A DNA stretch of 64,000 nucleotides from Cloeon dipterum (GCF_949628265.1 NC_088787.1:4454501-4518500), one strand, 5' to 3'; positions 22,508-35,595 are shown, counted from the stretch's first letter. Numbers and translations: made by a program. The notes: a model not told the origin generated them from the sequence alone.

Positions 22508-24348
22508 CTAGAAAGTTTCCAGAACTTTGTTTTTCAAATGAGAATATCTTTTATGTTTAGCCAGGAAAGACAATGAAACGAATTTCCTTTCACACTGATC
22601 ACATTTGAATTTGCGTTCAATTAAAAGGTGGGTCATGGCCAAGTGGTTTTTCAAGTTTGCAAAATTTGTAAAGCTTTTGGGACAGTGCGCGCAGTGCTTC
22701 GAATTCAGTCTCTTGTGAATGCGATCCAAGTGGATTTCCAAATGTTTTGCACTTTTGTAGTACCTTTTGCATTGCTCGCACTTGAATCCAAGTTTTTTGT
22801 ACTGCAAACCACGCCAGGAATTGTTTCTGTGTTTCCTTTTCAAGTGGTAATCCAACAAAGCAGGTATTTGAAATGACTTTGGGCACTTGTCACATTTGAA
22901 AAGAGTTGTTTTGCATGTTTTCAAGTGAGATTGGTACAAACCTGAGCATTCAAATTCATTCTTGCAGCGCTTGCAGTACAATATTTTCAAATGGCGACTC
23001 ATATTCCCAACAATACCATCTGACTTACAAATTGAGCACACCCGAAACTTATGGTTCTCTCTTGCATGTTGTGCCAGATGCTGCTCGGTAGCAAACATTT
23101 TGTGGCATTTTTTACACTTGATCTTCTTTGGAAAATGCAAACGAGAAACGTGAATAGACAAATCACTTTTAAATTTAGATTTGTACTGGCAATGGTGGCA
23201 ATTGAAGACTTTTGCTTTGTCTTCTTCCTTGTGAACAGCATCAAAGTGGACCCTCATTTCAGTTTCGGATTTGAAATAACAGAGGCAACCAATCAATTTG
23301 CATCTAACGTAAAACTCGGCATGGACATGACGAATATGCTTTCTGACGATACCGGACCTCCGAAACTGTTTCTCGCAAAAATTGCACTTGATCAGTTTCT
23401 TTCCATGCGCTTCCTTGGTGTGGCTCTGCTTTTCCTCGAAAGTGTGGAAATATGTGGCACAATTGTGATAATCACATCTGATGACATTCTCGTGCATATA
23501 TCTCACGTGGCTACTAATTTTTGCAACAATTTGTCCACAGTAGAAACATTTCCTCCCGCTCTTTCGACCGTCAGACCTTGCCTCGTTCTCTCCATTTTCT
23601 TCCTCCTCGCTTTTCGGCAGCTCAATCTTCTCCAGCTGAACCCAACACTGCTCTGCTTTCCCTCCTGCAACAATTAATGCAGGCCAAATTACTGAATAAG
23701 TAGAAAGTAATGTTAAAATAACATTATTAAATAATGGAACTATGTATTATTTGGAGCTAGCTAGAAATTCCAATGGTGATATATATACAGTCTACCGCAG
23801 CATAATTTTTTTCCAATTTTCGCAAAATATAAAATATAAATTTACAGTCAGCATTTCTCTGTTCAAAATATATTGATTTGAGTTATCTTCTGTCGTAATA
23901 ATCACTTTCTTGCCCATTCCAAATCCTTTCCTCTGTTCCGCAACTACGCGTAATTTTTAGTAGTAATTTGCCACACAGTTCTAAAAATAAATTTAAAAGC
24001 TTTGGTGTGTACCTCGATATTTCCTCCTCAGCTCTTTCGCCACGTCGTCCAAATAGATCAGATCTTGCGGCCACCAAACCAAAGCTTCGAGCTCGGAGTC
24101 AAATCTAGCCAGAAACCTTAAAAAAATTGTCATTAAAATCATCCAAATGGAATCCGTCAAGCTTACTCGGCGTGCCAGATGCAGAAATTGCAAATTAGGT
24201 CTTCATCCTCGATTTCCTCTGCAAACTCGTAGCCGCAGACGTTCAAGAACCAAGTCTGCAGCTTCTCCTTGTCCAATTGGACAGCCTGGACAGCGCCGTC
24301 CGCCGTCGGACGCTCGCAAACGCGGCAGAGCGGCTTCACAAGCGGCAT
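22508..24348 (-). CDS. ZAD-type C2H2 zinc-finger protein ZF-B
   Basis: Three exons (24348-24167, 24116-24013, 23664-22508) join to 480 codons. Exon 1 and 2 lengths and phases equal those of ZF-A (182 and 104 nt). The ZAD-like module has CRVC and CNFC pairs and WWPQDLIYLDDVAKELRRKY. Exon 3 has an acidic linker and about ten C2H2 fingers, from CFYCGQIVAKISSHVRYMH to CDQCERKFVSLSFLAKHKRYSH, ending KNKVLETF. It is a nuclear DNA-binding factor by family. ATG 24348 is preferred because it aligns with the ZF-A start. The gene is intact where ZF-A is broken, but it stops one finger earlier than the displaced ZF-A C-terminus. Confidence 0.9.
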
Positions 24349-26918
24349 CACGGCAACTCGAAATGGCGCGAATGAGATCGACACAGCTGCTGTTAGTCAG
24401 GGTAGTCAGGTGGATTACAGGGTGAACAAAAAGGAGAAGGCGAATCGCTAGATGTAACTTTAGTAAATATTTCATATTTAAAGGGAAGCATTAAATACTG
24501 AAGCAAATAATTATCAATATAAAGATAATTTTGGAAATATTTATCTCATAAATAAAACGATTGTTTTAAAAAAATCATATGTATTTTATGTATTTCACCT
24601 CCTGATCTATTTCCTAAATAGTAAGAAATACGGCCAGGTCGAAGGCAATAACACTCTCTCTTCTCTCTCTTTCAAAGTCAATGGCGCGTCTGAGAATAGA
24701 ATTGCAACGACGGTTGCCATTGGATAATTCTCCCACAACTCGCAAAATGTCGCATAAGTTCCTGTTTTAGTGATCTTGATTTAAATTTCAAAGCCATGAA
24801 AATATAATATTTGCGGCTGGTGACTTCATAATTATTAAAACTATATACTAAGCAAATGAGATAGAATTTCGTTGCGGTTTCCATAAAAGAGATGAATCAA
24901 TCATAAGGAAAGACTCTCTGCAACTGAGCAAAATTTCAAATAAACATGTTTTCATTTGAAAATACGATAACTGCTCCCACCTCATTTAAAGAACGATCGA
25001 TGCATTGTCAATTATGCAATGTCAAATTAGCAGAGAAATGTAAATTTGAAAAATGATTAATTAATTTTTTTATCTCGGGAGTTTTTCTTCTTGCTCGCCC
25101 CCGAATTCCAATTTCCATTGCGATACCAAAATTATTTTCTTCCCGAACGTCGGAAAACTAGCAATCATCGATTATCAAGTTTTAATCTTGCTGGAGAAGT
25201 CGTTTATTTTATTGGTGGCCGGCTTTCTCCTCCCCCTCCTCCAAGCCATTCATTGCCGCTGACGTCACTATAGAGCCGCGGGCCACTTCTTTTGAGAGTT
25301 ATATTAGCTGCTATAGTGTTCCTGACTTAATTAACTTGTAGCAGTTAATTTAAAAAAATAAGTGGTTTATCTTCAAGAATCATCAAAAATTAAATATGGC
25401 ATTTTAAACATTTTATGAGGAAATGAAGTTACAAACGTCGCAGAAAAAAGAAATTACGCTTGATATTTGATTTTGAAAAATGGAAAAATAGACTCGATAT
25501 AGTTGTTGGAGGATTGCCGAATAATTTGCTATTCACTTGCTATAGTGCTTGTCTGTTGAAAATTTTAGATGAAAATTAACAGAATTATTAAATAATATCA
25601 GTCTTATACAAGACAAAAAATTAGTCCTGATTTTTTAAGATTTTGTCAAAAAAAGTTGTGATTACTTTCCTTGAAAATCAAGCGGAAGGGTAAGAGCCCA
25701 AGTAGCTTAAACCAAATTTAAATTTAATTCTAAAGAGAGCATATTTTGTGTTGTGCAAAGGATTCAGGTGAATAAACCAATTGCATCACGCGACTGGACA
25801 GCAGATCTGCGCAAGGCTTTGACTAAAAGCAATTATAATCATTGCTGGATTTGCCGAGTAGTCAGAGCCAAAATGGAATTAGTTGGCTGATTTTGAGTCA
25901 AAATGTAAAAACAAAATTAAAAGGGGAAAATCGTCTTTAGACTCTTTTACGCACTTCATAAAATAGCTAGCAGTTTGCGTGCCTTATAAAATGCTTCGCT
26001 TCCAACAGGCTGGAATTGAGCCAGCCACCGCTTCAAAACTACGCGGCTGAGGCCTTTATTGCTTAATTGAGTGTCAAACCACCACCTTCTGTCCCGAATT
26101 TCAACATAAAACCTAGAGATGGCGCCAAAATTTATACCTGGCTCAGGAGATTTGGAAAAAGCAGCTGTCTCTTTGCTACACGAGCTGAAAACTGGATATT
26201 TTGGGTAATATCCGTCCTAAACTAACCAAGTACATGCATCGCTCTATAGGCAGTAGTGTTTTTAAATTCTAAAACAAATGTATAGCTTGTTTTTTCCTTT
26301 ATTACACCAAGTAGAGGTAAATTTTGGATTTTTTTCGGCTAACAAATGTTAGGAGAGATGGCAAATAAGTGCTAATAAAGTGTTTCGAAAAGCTAAAATA
26401 ACTCAATAGGCTGGGTGACTCGCCATTTTCTCATTTTTGCACATTTCCAGTGGATATAAGGACAAACTCTGCTTCGCAATATCTTAAATTCTTATCTGCC
26501 TGCGGAGATCGAAATGCGAGATGCTCTGGCGGGTGGTTTTCCATTCATCTTATCTCAAAATTTTTAGAGCTAAAGACAAACAGTAATTCTTACCACTCTT
26601 AGCAAATATTTGTGAATTTTTTAATCCTTCAGTTGTTTTTTGCTTATAATTTCTTACCAATTAAAATATTGAGCCTCAATAATTTGCTCGTAAAAACGGA
26701 CGTCATTTCGTTCAAATTCCGTAATAATTCAATAGGGTGATGGATACCTGTCCTAAAAATTGCAGCCGGCATTAATTAAAAATATGGCCTAAAACTTATT
26801 ATAAAGAAAAAGTGATGATTACAAATTTTAAAATTCAATTGTGCGTGTGGTGACATCTGGGCAAAACGGCCAAGAGACGAATAAGGGCAAGACGAACCAT
26901 TTTGATAAATTTAAAAAG

Positions 26919-26921
<3 letters not shown>
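24349..26921. other. intergenic: duplicated blocks of the segmental duplication
   Basis: Holds 24560-24900 (matches 31480-31800: tttcacctcc, cactctctcttctct, aatggcgcgtc), 25200-25600 (second CCATTCATTG/GACGTCAC repeat) and 25890-26130 (matches 32255-32480, including ttgagccagccaccgcttca). It also holds 26240-26610, the partner of the repeat at 6790-7195. No gene is seen. Confidence 0.55.

Positions 26922-26996
<75 letters not shown>
26922..26996. repeat. TA/AG microsatellite
   Basis: A short (TA)n run leads into about 60 bases of pure (AG)n, ending at 26996. The duplicated block at 32.5 kb lacks it, so it expanded after duplication or was lost there. Confidence 0.9.
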
Positions 26997-26997
<1 letters not shown>

Positions 26998-27765
26998 AAA
27001 AAAAAGCTTCTTATATAAACAACAATATAGTACGTAGCGAAATTTCTTTGTTGACTCGACAAACATTAATTTTTGAATGGATGGTGTGTATGAGAGGCGA
27101 GAGAGACCGGGGCCTGTTTGGAAAAGTCAAGCCAAGTGCGAATGTAAGAAGAAAAACTCCGTGGAATTCGGACCAAAACACGCTTGCCAAGTATTCCTAC
27201 CTGCGGCCTCTTGCTCCTCGGCAGCTGCGATAAACCAAAACAACAACAGCCAAGATTGTAAAAAATCTTTAGAAAAAAAGCAATTGGCTAGAAAATAATA
27301 AGGCAAAAACGTCTATACTGATTTAGTTTATTTTAAATATGTCAGACAGTTCTTAACAAAATCCAAGGAGAATGATTCAAAATTATTATGGTTATGGGAG
27401 TTATGAAAAGAGCACACCAAAATACCAGAGGCTGCATTTTCGGATTTTCAGGCTTGTTAAGAAAAAACATTTTTTTTATTGTTGCTAAACATTTATTTTT
27501 TTCAAACAATTTCAAGCGTTGAATTTATGCAGCACAATCATGTCATTTGCATATTCTTACGTCCTAAAAATTTTCTAACTGATATACACATGGTTTGCTA
27601 TGTTTTACGGTTTCAAAATTGCTGTACGAAGCTTTCTTCGTGGAATTTTAAAATCTTTAACTAAATCTAAAAGTTTTTAAAAGTTATTTGGTTCCAAATT
27701 TCTTTTCCATTTCAGTCGTGCTGCGAAAATTGGATTCTGGTTCAATTTACACCTTGGCGAGAGCA

Positions 27766-29070
27766 TTAAATTTCTTTCCAATTCGGCTTAACTGGATGTT
27801 TGTGATTTCTCTTTTGATTGTATGTCATTTTTTGTTTGCACTCGAGGCATTCCCACGTAATGGCATGACATTTTGATATGTGTAGCCTCAGATTCTTCTC
27901 TGTCGCAAATAAGTTTGGACAATGATCGCATTTGATTGGTTTTGAAAAATGCTTGCGTAAGATGTGATCTTCTAAACAATCCTTTCTGAATGAAGAATAA
28001 TGTGGACAAATATCGCACTCGTACATTTTCACTGGCTTTTTCGTTTGCTCATCCTGCCCATCGGTCTTTAGTTTACGTACCAATGTTTTCACTCCGTTTT
28101 TATTTTCAATCTTGTGTGTGTAGTTTTTTTCGTTTTGGTCTTCCGATTGTTGTGCTCTATTCTTGTGAGTGCACAAGTGAGTATAAATGTTGCCACATTC
28201 CCTGCCATTGCACACCTGGCAGACGCCCTCATTATATCTTTTTTTATTCTGATTCTCATTTGCTTTCCTTTTCTTGGCTCTTGAGTTTTTCTTCGCGTCC
28301 GCTGAATCGGTATTCAGTTTCCTCTTCCGCTTTTGGCCTGAATATCCACTTGTAGAAGTTTCTGTAATGTGAAAATTTCACAAATTATAATTTGAAGCAA
28401 ATAAAATGATTTGAAAATGTGTTATTCATTTTTTTGCCATCTACATATCAATTGAAGAGAGGCTTTCTTTCTTTTACTGACGAATATCACGAAAATATTT
28501 CTCACCAGGTTCATTCCTGCTGACTGAGACTGCAGATTCAACCGTTGAATCCGTAATTTGATCTTGAATCGCAACACTTTGGCTCTCACAAATTCCCTCT
28601 AAAATATTATTTTTTTTTACTTTAAAAGAATTTAATGAAATCTTTCGAATGAGCGAACCTGAAGCGGGACAAACTCCAAAGTTAGAGGAAGCAACTGAAT
28701 TTGGTTCTTGTTCGAATATCTTTGGATATTCGGGCGGTAAAGCATTCGCGTTCGAAACAACCACGTTTTCATTCGCACGCGGAACCTGTCTTGCGGTCTG
28801 TTCGACTTGCGGCCAATTGACAGCCACGACCACTGATGCCCAACTTTCATTCCTCCCCAGCTGGTCGTCCGTTTGGTCAGAATTATGTTCATTTGGAGGT
28901 AATGAATTCTCCAAATTCAACTCGCGATCCCTGAAACATTGACATAATATCAGAAGTTCATATACCTGATAAAGGCCCTGGACGATTCCTTACAGTATAC
29001 ATTGAGCGCATTCGTCACCGACTATCTTCACTCCTTTCAGGCATTGAACGCATTTTCTTTCTGAATCCAT
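27766..29070 (-). CDS. C2H2 zinc-finger protein ZF-C
   Basis: Four exons (29070-28994, 28930-28659, 28598-28506, 28361-27766) join to 345 codons. Exon 1 encodes a tiny two-pair cysteine motif (CVQC...CAQC) that may bind zinc. Exons 2-3 give a low-complexity acidic linker. Exon 4 has a basic stretch (GQKRKRK, KKNSRAKKRK; probable nuclear signal) and four finger-like units: CQVC...H-H, YECDICPHYSSFRKD...H, IKCDHCPNLFATEKN...H and a degenerate WECLECKQKM...H. Likely a nuclear nucleic-acid-binding protein. It lies in the left copy of a tandem duplication; its partner is ZF-C'. The small first exon is supported by the same donor (gtaagg) in both copies. Confidence 0.82.
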
Positions 29071-29099
29071 TGTGGCGAGCCCAAAAGTCGACGAGTTTT

Positions 29100-29730
29100 C
29101 CTTCAAGCGTAGCCCGTCTGATTGTGAGAATGAAAATCTTTGCGGGAGAATATTTGGTTCACCGACTCAGGGGAAAGTGTTTTTTGTATTTTGCTGAAAG
29201 ATTCATGGAATTTCTCAAAGTATTGACATTTTTTGGCTCGAATTCCTGGAATTGTTCTCCACCACGAAAATCCTCTTTCTAAAGTAATACCTTTTTCTTC
29301 CTGCTTTTGTTGACACAATGATGGATTGAAATTTTTATCTTGATTAATGATCTCCGTTATTTCAAAAAATATAAAAGAAGTTATTTCTCACCATACCAAT
29401 ACACACGCGTGATGTGGTTATTATTCTCTACTTACGAAAATCCGATTGCAGCGTCCACTGCCTGTCCCAAAGAAATTCAAAGCCCAGCCGCCTTTTCATA
29501 GGGCCACGCGACCAAACAGTTTCCCTTTTTTCAAACTCAAATTTTGGCGTGAGATCCGGCAAATCAACGCCTTTCAATGCAAAACGAAGTCTGAAGCAGC
29601 CAAAATCACCCTCCGGACCATTATATAGCTGATTAAAAATATTAAATGAAATTTTTTCGTGCAGACTTTCGGTCAACGATGGGACGGAGGTAATCTGATT
29701 CATAAAAAAAACCCTTGTTTGTGCCAATTC
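29100..29730 (-). other. conserved open stretches upstream of ZF-C, possible exons
   Basis: Two open reverse frames lie here: 29318-29103 (ends FSRKDFHSHNQTGYA) and 29727-29428 (includes GCFRLRFALKGVDLP and VWSRGPMKRRLGFEF). The second has an acceptor-like ttttaatcag near 29633 and a donor-like gtaagt near 29450. Both are in the duplicated block, but the right-copy equivalents (34540-34760, 34870-35080) contain frame changes. No family was recognised. They may be upstream exons, leader sequence, or relics. Confidence 0.3.
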
Positions 29731-30939
29731 AAACCTTTTATTTCGGGGCCAAGCCGGTGTTCTTTAAGCTGTTATTGGGCGATGATTCTGGCACTGGTCG
29801 ATGCCCCTCAGTGGTGCACGTCTGCCCGTGTGCGGTTTTCCAAAATCAGACCTTTTTCACCTCACTACAAATTTCCCGCCAAAATTTTGATAACAATTTT
29901 TAACCAATTTTCTACTGGAAAAAGCATATTTATTTAAATTACCACCTGTGTATTATTATTATTGCATTAATCCAATTGAATTTTAAAATCCAAATATCTA
30001 ATGTTTCTTTTTGCTCGCATTGTTGAGGGATCCTTCACAACATTATCAATGTGCTTGGAAATAGCTGACAGTTTTTTTTTACATAATCAAATATATAGGC
30101 TCAACGTGCACCTTAAAGCGACGCCGCTGACAATGAGCTCGAAGCCCACAAAATGTGCTGAAAATGAGCAGAAATGCTTCCACCCCCAGACCTGGCCCTG
30201 CCACAAACCTGCGGAAGCCCACTTCACCCAGAGGCCCTCTCCCGTGTTTGTTCTCAGGTCAGTGCTAAGAGCTTTTCGAAAGTCACGTGCACTACGTGTT
30301 GCTTCGGACCAATTTTAGAATTACTAAGGATTTTCAAACAGCCGATTTTGGACATTGGCTTAACCCTGAAAACCTTCCGTACAGTTTTAAATTCCAAAAT
30401 CAACAAATTCCTTTCTGAGGAATTTAATTACGTGTCTTTCGACTCAAAATAAAATAAACGACGGACGAGAAGGGGTTAGCGCAACTACAAACTTGTTCCA
30501 AAAATCCTAATAACGCGTTTTTTAAAAATACCTCAGGGTCAGTGTTATAACCCCCAGGGTTTTGTAATTGGTCTCATGTAATTGTCCCAATCTTTACGCA
30601 TTTTTACACCCAATTTTCCAAGGTTTAAGGGTTTGAAGTCCGAAAATGAGCATTTTTGCTAAATCTTTGCTTATAATAAACATGAAAAGCGACAATTTTT
30701 CAAACTTTTTGCATTTTTTTCTGACTTACCGAAATTGGCGCTGCCTCTTTACTTGAGTAAACCTGGTCAAGATAACTAAAAATCGACTTTTTTTAAAAAG
30801 AGAATGTGAACAAGACCGAATTATTCTTTCTATCTCACGCGTCTTGAGATTTCTGTCTTTCACAATTATGTAGGTTTGTTCAACACGTTGGTGGCATGAA
30901 AGGAAAAACAAGGAAAAAAACTTCTTTCCGCACTAAAGA

Positions 30940-33900
30940 AATTTGAATCTACGCAGTCTTTCCTGAACGCCTGCTCTTTCTCATTGGAATTTCATTCATT
31001 CAGTGGTGGCGCTGTCGGCCTTCTTCTACCCTCCCCCCTCTTCCAAACCATTCATTGCCGCTGACGTCATTCGAGTCGCGTGCCACTTTAGTGGTGGGTT
31101 TCATAAGTTGCTTGATCTGTAGCCGGAAAACTGCACTGATAATAGAAAATCAATTTTGAAAGTTTAGAGTATGGGTACTAAACGCACTATGTTGTTTTAA
31201 ATTATATTTATTAGAAATTTAGTTACAAACGAAGGAATTACGCTTCTTAGTCGATCTAGAAAATTCATACAAAGACAAAAATATAAAGAAGAATTGCCCG
31301 AAACCTAGATTTTACAGCTAAAAATTGCTTGTCTACTTAATGAATCTGGAGAAAATAATAAAAAACGAAAGGATGGAATTACAAATATCAGTTCGGCAAA
31401 CAAATTTATGCTATTTAGCATTTTAATCATTTCTGTACTTAAAGTTATCGATTTTTCTACAGCCTTACAATTATTAACTTATTTATTAAGTATTATTAAG
31501 TTTTATTTCACCTCCAGACCTATCTCATATAATACAAATCGAGGCCAGAGCGAAGGCAAGAGCATGCACTCTCTCTTCTCTTCCTTTCAAACCCAATGGC
31601 GCGTCGGGGAACAGAATTACCATTTGTCAATTAACTCCCAAGTCACAAAGCTCATTTACGTTATTTTTTTAATGTCCTAGATATAAATTTCTGATCGATG
31701 AATATAGAGTACACCTCAGCTGATGGTGAATTCATAGTAATTAAAACTATTAACAAGCAAAAGAGGTGGAAAAAGAATCTTCGGTGAAATGATGCATTGT
31801 TAATTATGCAATAATAAAATTTAGCAGACAAAAGTAATTTTGAATAATTATTTCTTTAACACGGGAGTTTGTTTTCTCACACTCTCCACCAAATTTCAAT
31901 TTCCAGTGCGATACCAGAGACTTATTTTCTTCCAGAATGTCACAAAACTGGCAATCATTAAAGTCGAGCAATAGTTTAGATTTTAATTAGTTTTCTGACT
32001 GGGAGAAGTCATTCGTCCTTTCCTTGGTTGTTCTGTCGGCTGCCTGCCTTTCCCCTCCTCCAGTCCATTCATCAATGCCGCTGACGTCACATGAGTCGCG
32101 TGCCACTTTGTTGCGGGTTGCAAAAGCTGCCCGAACTGAAGGCGGAAAAATACACTTTTGCATATAATGAATAGTTGGCGGTTAAAAAGGTGTTTAAAAA
32201 ACATTTTATGAAATCAATCGATTTAGAAAATTGAAAAATGGAAATGTACTTTGCTGATTTTGAGTCAAAATGTAAAAACAAAATTAAAAGGGGAAAATCG
32301 TCTTTAGACTTTTATGCACTTCATTAAATAATTTGGCTTAAAAATGCTTCGCTTCCAACTGGCTGGAATTGAGCCAGCCACCGCTTCAAAACTACGCGGC
32401 TGAGGCCTTTACTGCTTTATTGAGAGTGTCAAACCTCCACCTTCTGTTCCAAACTTCAACATAAAACCTAGAGATGGCGCCATAAAATGAAACAAAGAGC
32501 AGGCTTAAAAATATCAATTAATTGTTGAATCGGAAAACTTTCATTTTTAAATGGAAGATGTAAATTACAGGCGAGAGAGACCGGCCTGCTCTCGAGCGAA
32601 GCGCAAATGAACGAAAAAAACTCCGTCTTTTATACAAAGTAAACGAGATGGCAAAACACGCTCGTCAATTATTCTTACCTGCGGCCTCTTTTGCTCCTCG
32701 GCAGCTGCGATAAACCAAAACAACAAAGGCCAAGATTGTAAAAAAATCTTTAGAGAAAAAAGCAATATGCTGGAAAATATAAAGATAAAGGCAAAAAAGT
32801 CTATCGCTGATTGATTTTATTTTAAATATGTAAGACAGCTCCTAGGAAAAGCCAAGGAGAAAGAGTCTAGTTTATTTACAGTGCGTGGTTATTAAAAGAG
32901 AATACAAAAATAGCAATGGCTGGAAAACAGTACCATTCTAAGAATAAATTACAATATTTAAATTTCATTCTTTTTCAAGTGTTGATAAAATACAGCACAA
33001 ACTTGTTGTCATAAATTTTTAAATTATTTTCTTACGGATATACACATGGCAGCTTTATTTTTCACTTTTAAATTAAATGACCATCAGTATAATGGCTGTA
33101 AAAAGCTTTCCACGTGCAATTTTAAAGTTTTAACTTTTCTAAAAGATATTAAAAGTTGATTAATTCTAAATTTCTTTTCCATTTCAGTTGCGCTGCAAAA
33201 ATTGGATTCTGGTTCAGTTTACACCTTGACGTGAGAGTATTAAATTTTTTTCCAATTCGCCTTAACTGGATGTTTGTGTTTTGTCTTTTGATTGTATGTC
33301 ATTCTTTGATTGCAATCGCGGCATTCCCACGTAATAGCATGACAATCATTTACGTGTCTCCTCAGATTTTTCTCTGTCGCAAATAATTTTGTACAAAGAT
33401 GGCAAGGAATTATTTTTTCCAGAGGTGGAGAATGCTTGCTTACGATGTGATCTTCTAAACGATCCTTTCTAAACGAAGAGTAATGTGCACAAATATCGCA
33501 CTTGAAAATCCTCACCGCTTTTTTCATGTGCCCATCGGTCTTTGGTACACGTACCAATGTTTTCACTCCGTTTTTCTTTTCAATCTTGTGTATATAGTTT
33601 TTTTCGTTTTGGTCTTTCGATTTTCGTGCTCTCTTCTCGTGAGTGCTCAAGTGAGTATAAATGTTGCCATGTTTCCTGCTGTCATTGCACACCTGGCAGA
33701 CGCCCTCCCAATATCTTTTTTTATCCTGACTCTCATTTGCTTTCCTCTTCTTGGCTCTTGAGTGTTTCTTCGCGTCCGCTGAATCGGTATTCGCGTTCCT
33801 CTTTCGCTTTTGGCCTGAATATCCACTTGTAGAAGGTTCTGGAAATTAAATTTTGAAGAACAAAAAACATGCTTTGAAAATATGCTATTCTTTTTTTGTC

Positions 33901-35595
33901 ATCTACATATATCAATCGAAGAGAGGCTTTCTTTCTTTACTGACGAATGTCACGAAAATATTTCTCACCAGGTTCAATCCTGCTGACTGAGACTGCAGAC
34001 TCAACCGTTGAATCCGTAATTTGATCTTGAATCCCAGCACTTAAGCTCTCACAAATGCCCTCTAAAATATTATTTTTTTCACTTAAAAAGAATTCAATGA
34101 AATATCATTCGAGTGAGCTAACCTGAAGCAGGACAAACACCAAAGTAAGATAAATTAACCGTAGTTATTTGTTCTTGTTCGAATGTATTTGGATATTCCG
34201 GCGGTAAAGTAATCACGACAACCACGATTTCATTGGCACGCGGATCCTGTCTTGCAGTCTGTTCGACTTGCGGCTCATTGACAGCCACGCTCACTGGTGC
34301 CAAAGTTTCATTCTTCTCCGTTTGCTCAGAAATCTGTTCATTCGAAGGTTCTGAAATCTCCAGCAAATTCAACTCACGCGCTCAGAAAAACAATAATATA
34401 ATATCTGAAGTTTAATATATATCTGAAAAAGGCCCTGGACGGTTCCTTACATTATACATTTGAGGCATTCATCGTCGAGTTCCTTTTCTTCTATCAGGCA
34501 TTGAACGCATTTTCCTTCTGCTTCCATTGTCGCGAGCCCAAGTCGACGCGTTTTCCTTCAAGCGTAGCCCTTCTGAGAATGAAAATCTTTGCGGGAGAAT
34601 AATGGCTCATCGACTCAGGGGAAAGAGAGTTATTTCTATTTTTTGCTGAAAGATTCATGGAATTTCTTATAAAGGTTTGACATTTGTCGGCTCGAATTCC
34701 TGGAATTGTTTCTCTACCACGAAAATCCTCTTTCTAAAGAAATACCTTCCTGCTTTTGTTGACACAATATGATGGATGGAAAGTTTTATCTTGATTAATT
34801 CTCTCGTTATTTCAAAAAATATAAAAGAAGTTATTTCTAACCATATACCAATACGCGGGATGTGGTTATTATTTTCAAGTTACAAAAATCCGATTGCAGC
34901 GTCTATACTGGCTGCCCCAAAGAAATTCAAATCCTAGCCGCCTTTTCAGTAGAGGGCCGCGTGACCAAACAGTTTCCCTCTTTTCCAAACCCAAATGTTG
35001 GAGCAAAACCCGGTAAATCAACACCTTTCGATGTAAAACGAAGTCTGAAGCAGCCATAATTACCCTTCGGCCCATTACAGGGATTTTTGTGCAGACTTTT
35101 ATGGGGGCCTCTCGGCCGGCGGTGGGACGGAGGCCACTTTAGATTTTTTTCAGAGCAGAATTTTACGTCGCGTTTAATTAAATTTAGATTTTTATTCTAC
35201 GACCAATAGCGCAGCCGCATTATTAATTTTTAAAAGCCAAAAACGTGGTATGTTACAATTTCAAACTTTTGTAATTGGGGCCCAGGTAGGGCCCTGTGGG
35301 TCGTAGGGCGATGATTCTGGCACTGGTCGATGCCCCTTGGTGGGGCACGTCTGTCCGTGTGAGGGTTTCCAAAATCAGACCGTTTTTCAAATCACTACAA
35401 ATTTTACGCCAAAACTTTGCAAAATATTTAAATAAATTTATCTGCTGGAAAAAAGCACGTACTAATTTAAATTACCGCCTCTGTGTAAATAATCATTATT
35501 GCATTAATGCAATTCAATTTTAAAATCTAATATTTTTAACTTTTTTGTTCGCATTTCACAATATTTTATCAATATGCCGGGAGATAGTTGAGCAT
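30940..35595 (+). repeat. right unit of tandem segmental duplication
   Basis: The second unit is shorter than the left mainly because it lacks ZF-B and parts of 26.1-27.0 kb. It carries two GACGTCA repeat blocks (31045, 32060), the ttgagccagccaccgcttca block, the gagagaccgg block and ZF-C'. Between the units, 30076-30939 is unique AT-rich sequence with no gene recognised. Confidence 0.75.
33240..34527 (-). pseudogene. ZF-C' zinc-finger gene, reading frame broken between exons 1 and 2
   Basis: This is the duplicate of ZF-C: exon 1 34527-34451, exon 2 from 34380 to 34123, exon 3 34061-33969, exon 4 33838-33240. Lengths of exons 1 and 3 are identical to ZF-C, and exons 2-4 are open and in phase with each other. 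The exon 2 acceptor region has lost two bases (aactcacgcg against aactcgcgatcc), so the normal splice gives a stop within a few codons. The fingers are otherwise complete (FKCDICAHYSSFRKD...H, IPCHLCTKLFATEKN...H, WECRDCNQRM...H). Likely a recent pseudogene, or a gene started from another promoter inside exon 2. Confidence 0.65.

Larger units (their letters stand above)
21880..30075 (+). repeat. left unit of tandem segmental duplication
   Basis: Matches the right unit at 30940-35595 in order and orientation: 21880-22340 to 30940-31400, 24500-25600 to 31440-32240, 25890-26130 to 32255-32480, 27080-27330 to 32570-32850, and ZF-C plus flank (27690-30075) to ZF-C' plus flank (33160-35595). The ZF-B gene (22508-24348) has no counterpart in the right unit. 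Confidence 0.75.

Noticed and set aside
23051-23677. 208-codon forward frame opposite ZF-B
   Set aside because: Antisense of zinc-finger repeats; a matching shadow occurs opposite ZF-A, as expected from codon bias.
26922-26996. Coding potential across the AG repeat (SLSLSL)
   Set aside because: Simple-sequence artefact.
28649-28942. Forward open frames opposite ZF-C exon 2
   Set aside because: Antisense of a spliced exon whose frame is conserved in ZF-C'; the forward frame is not.
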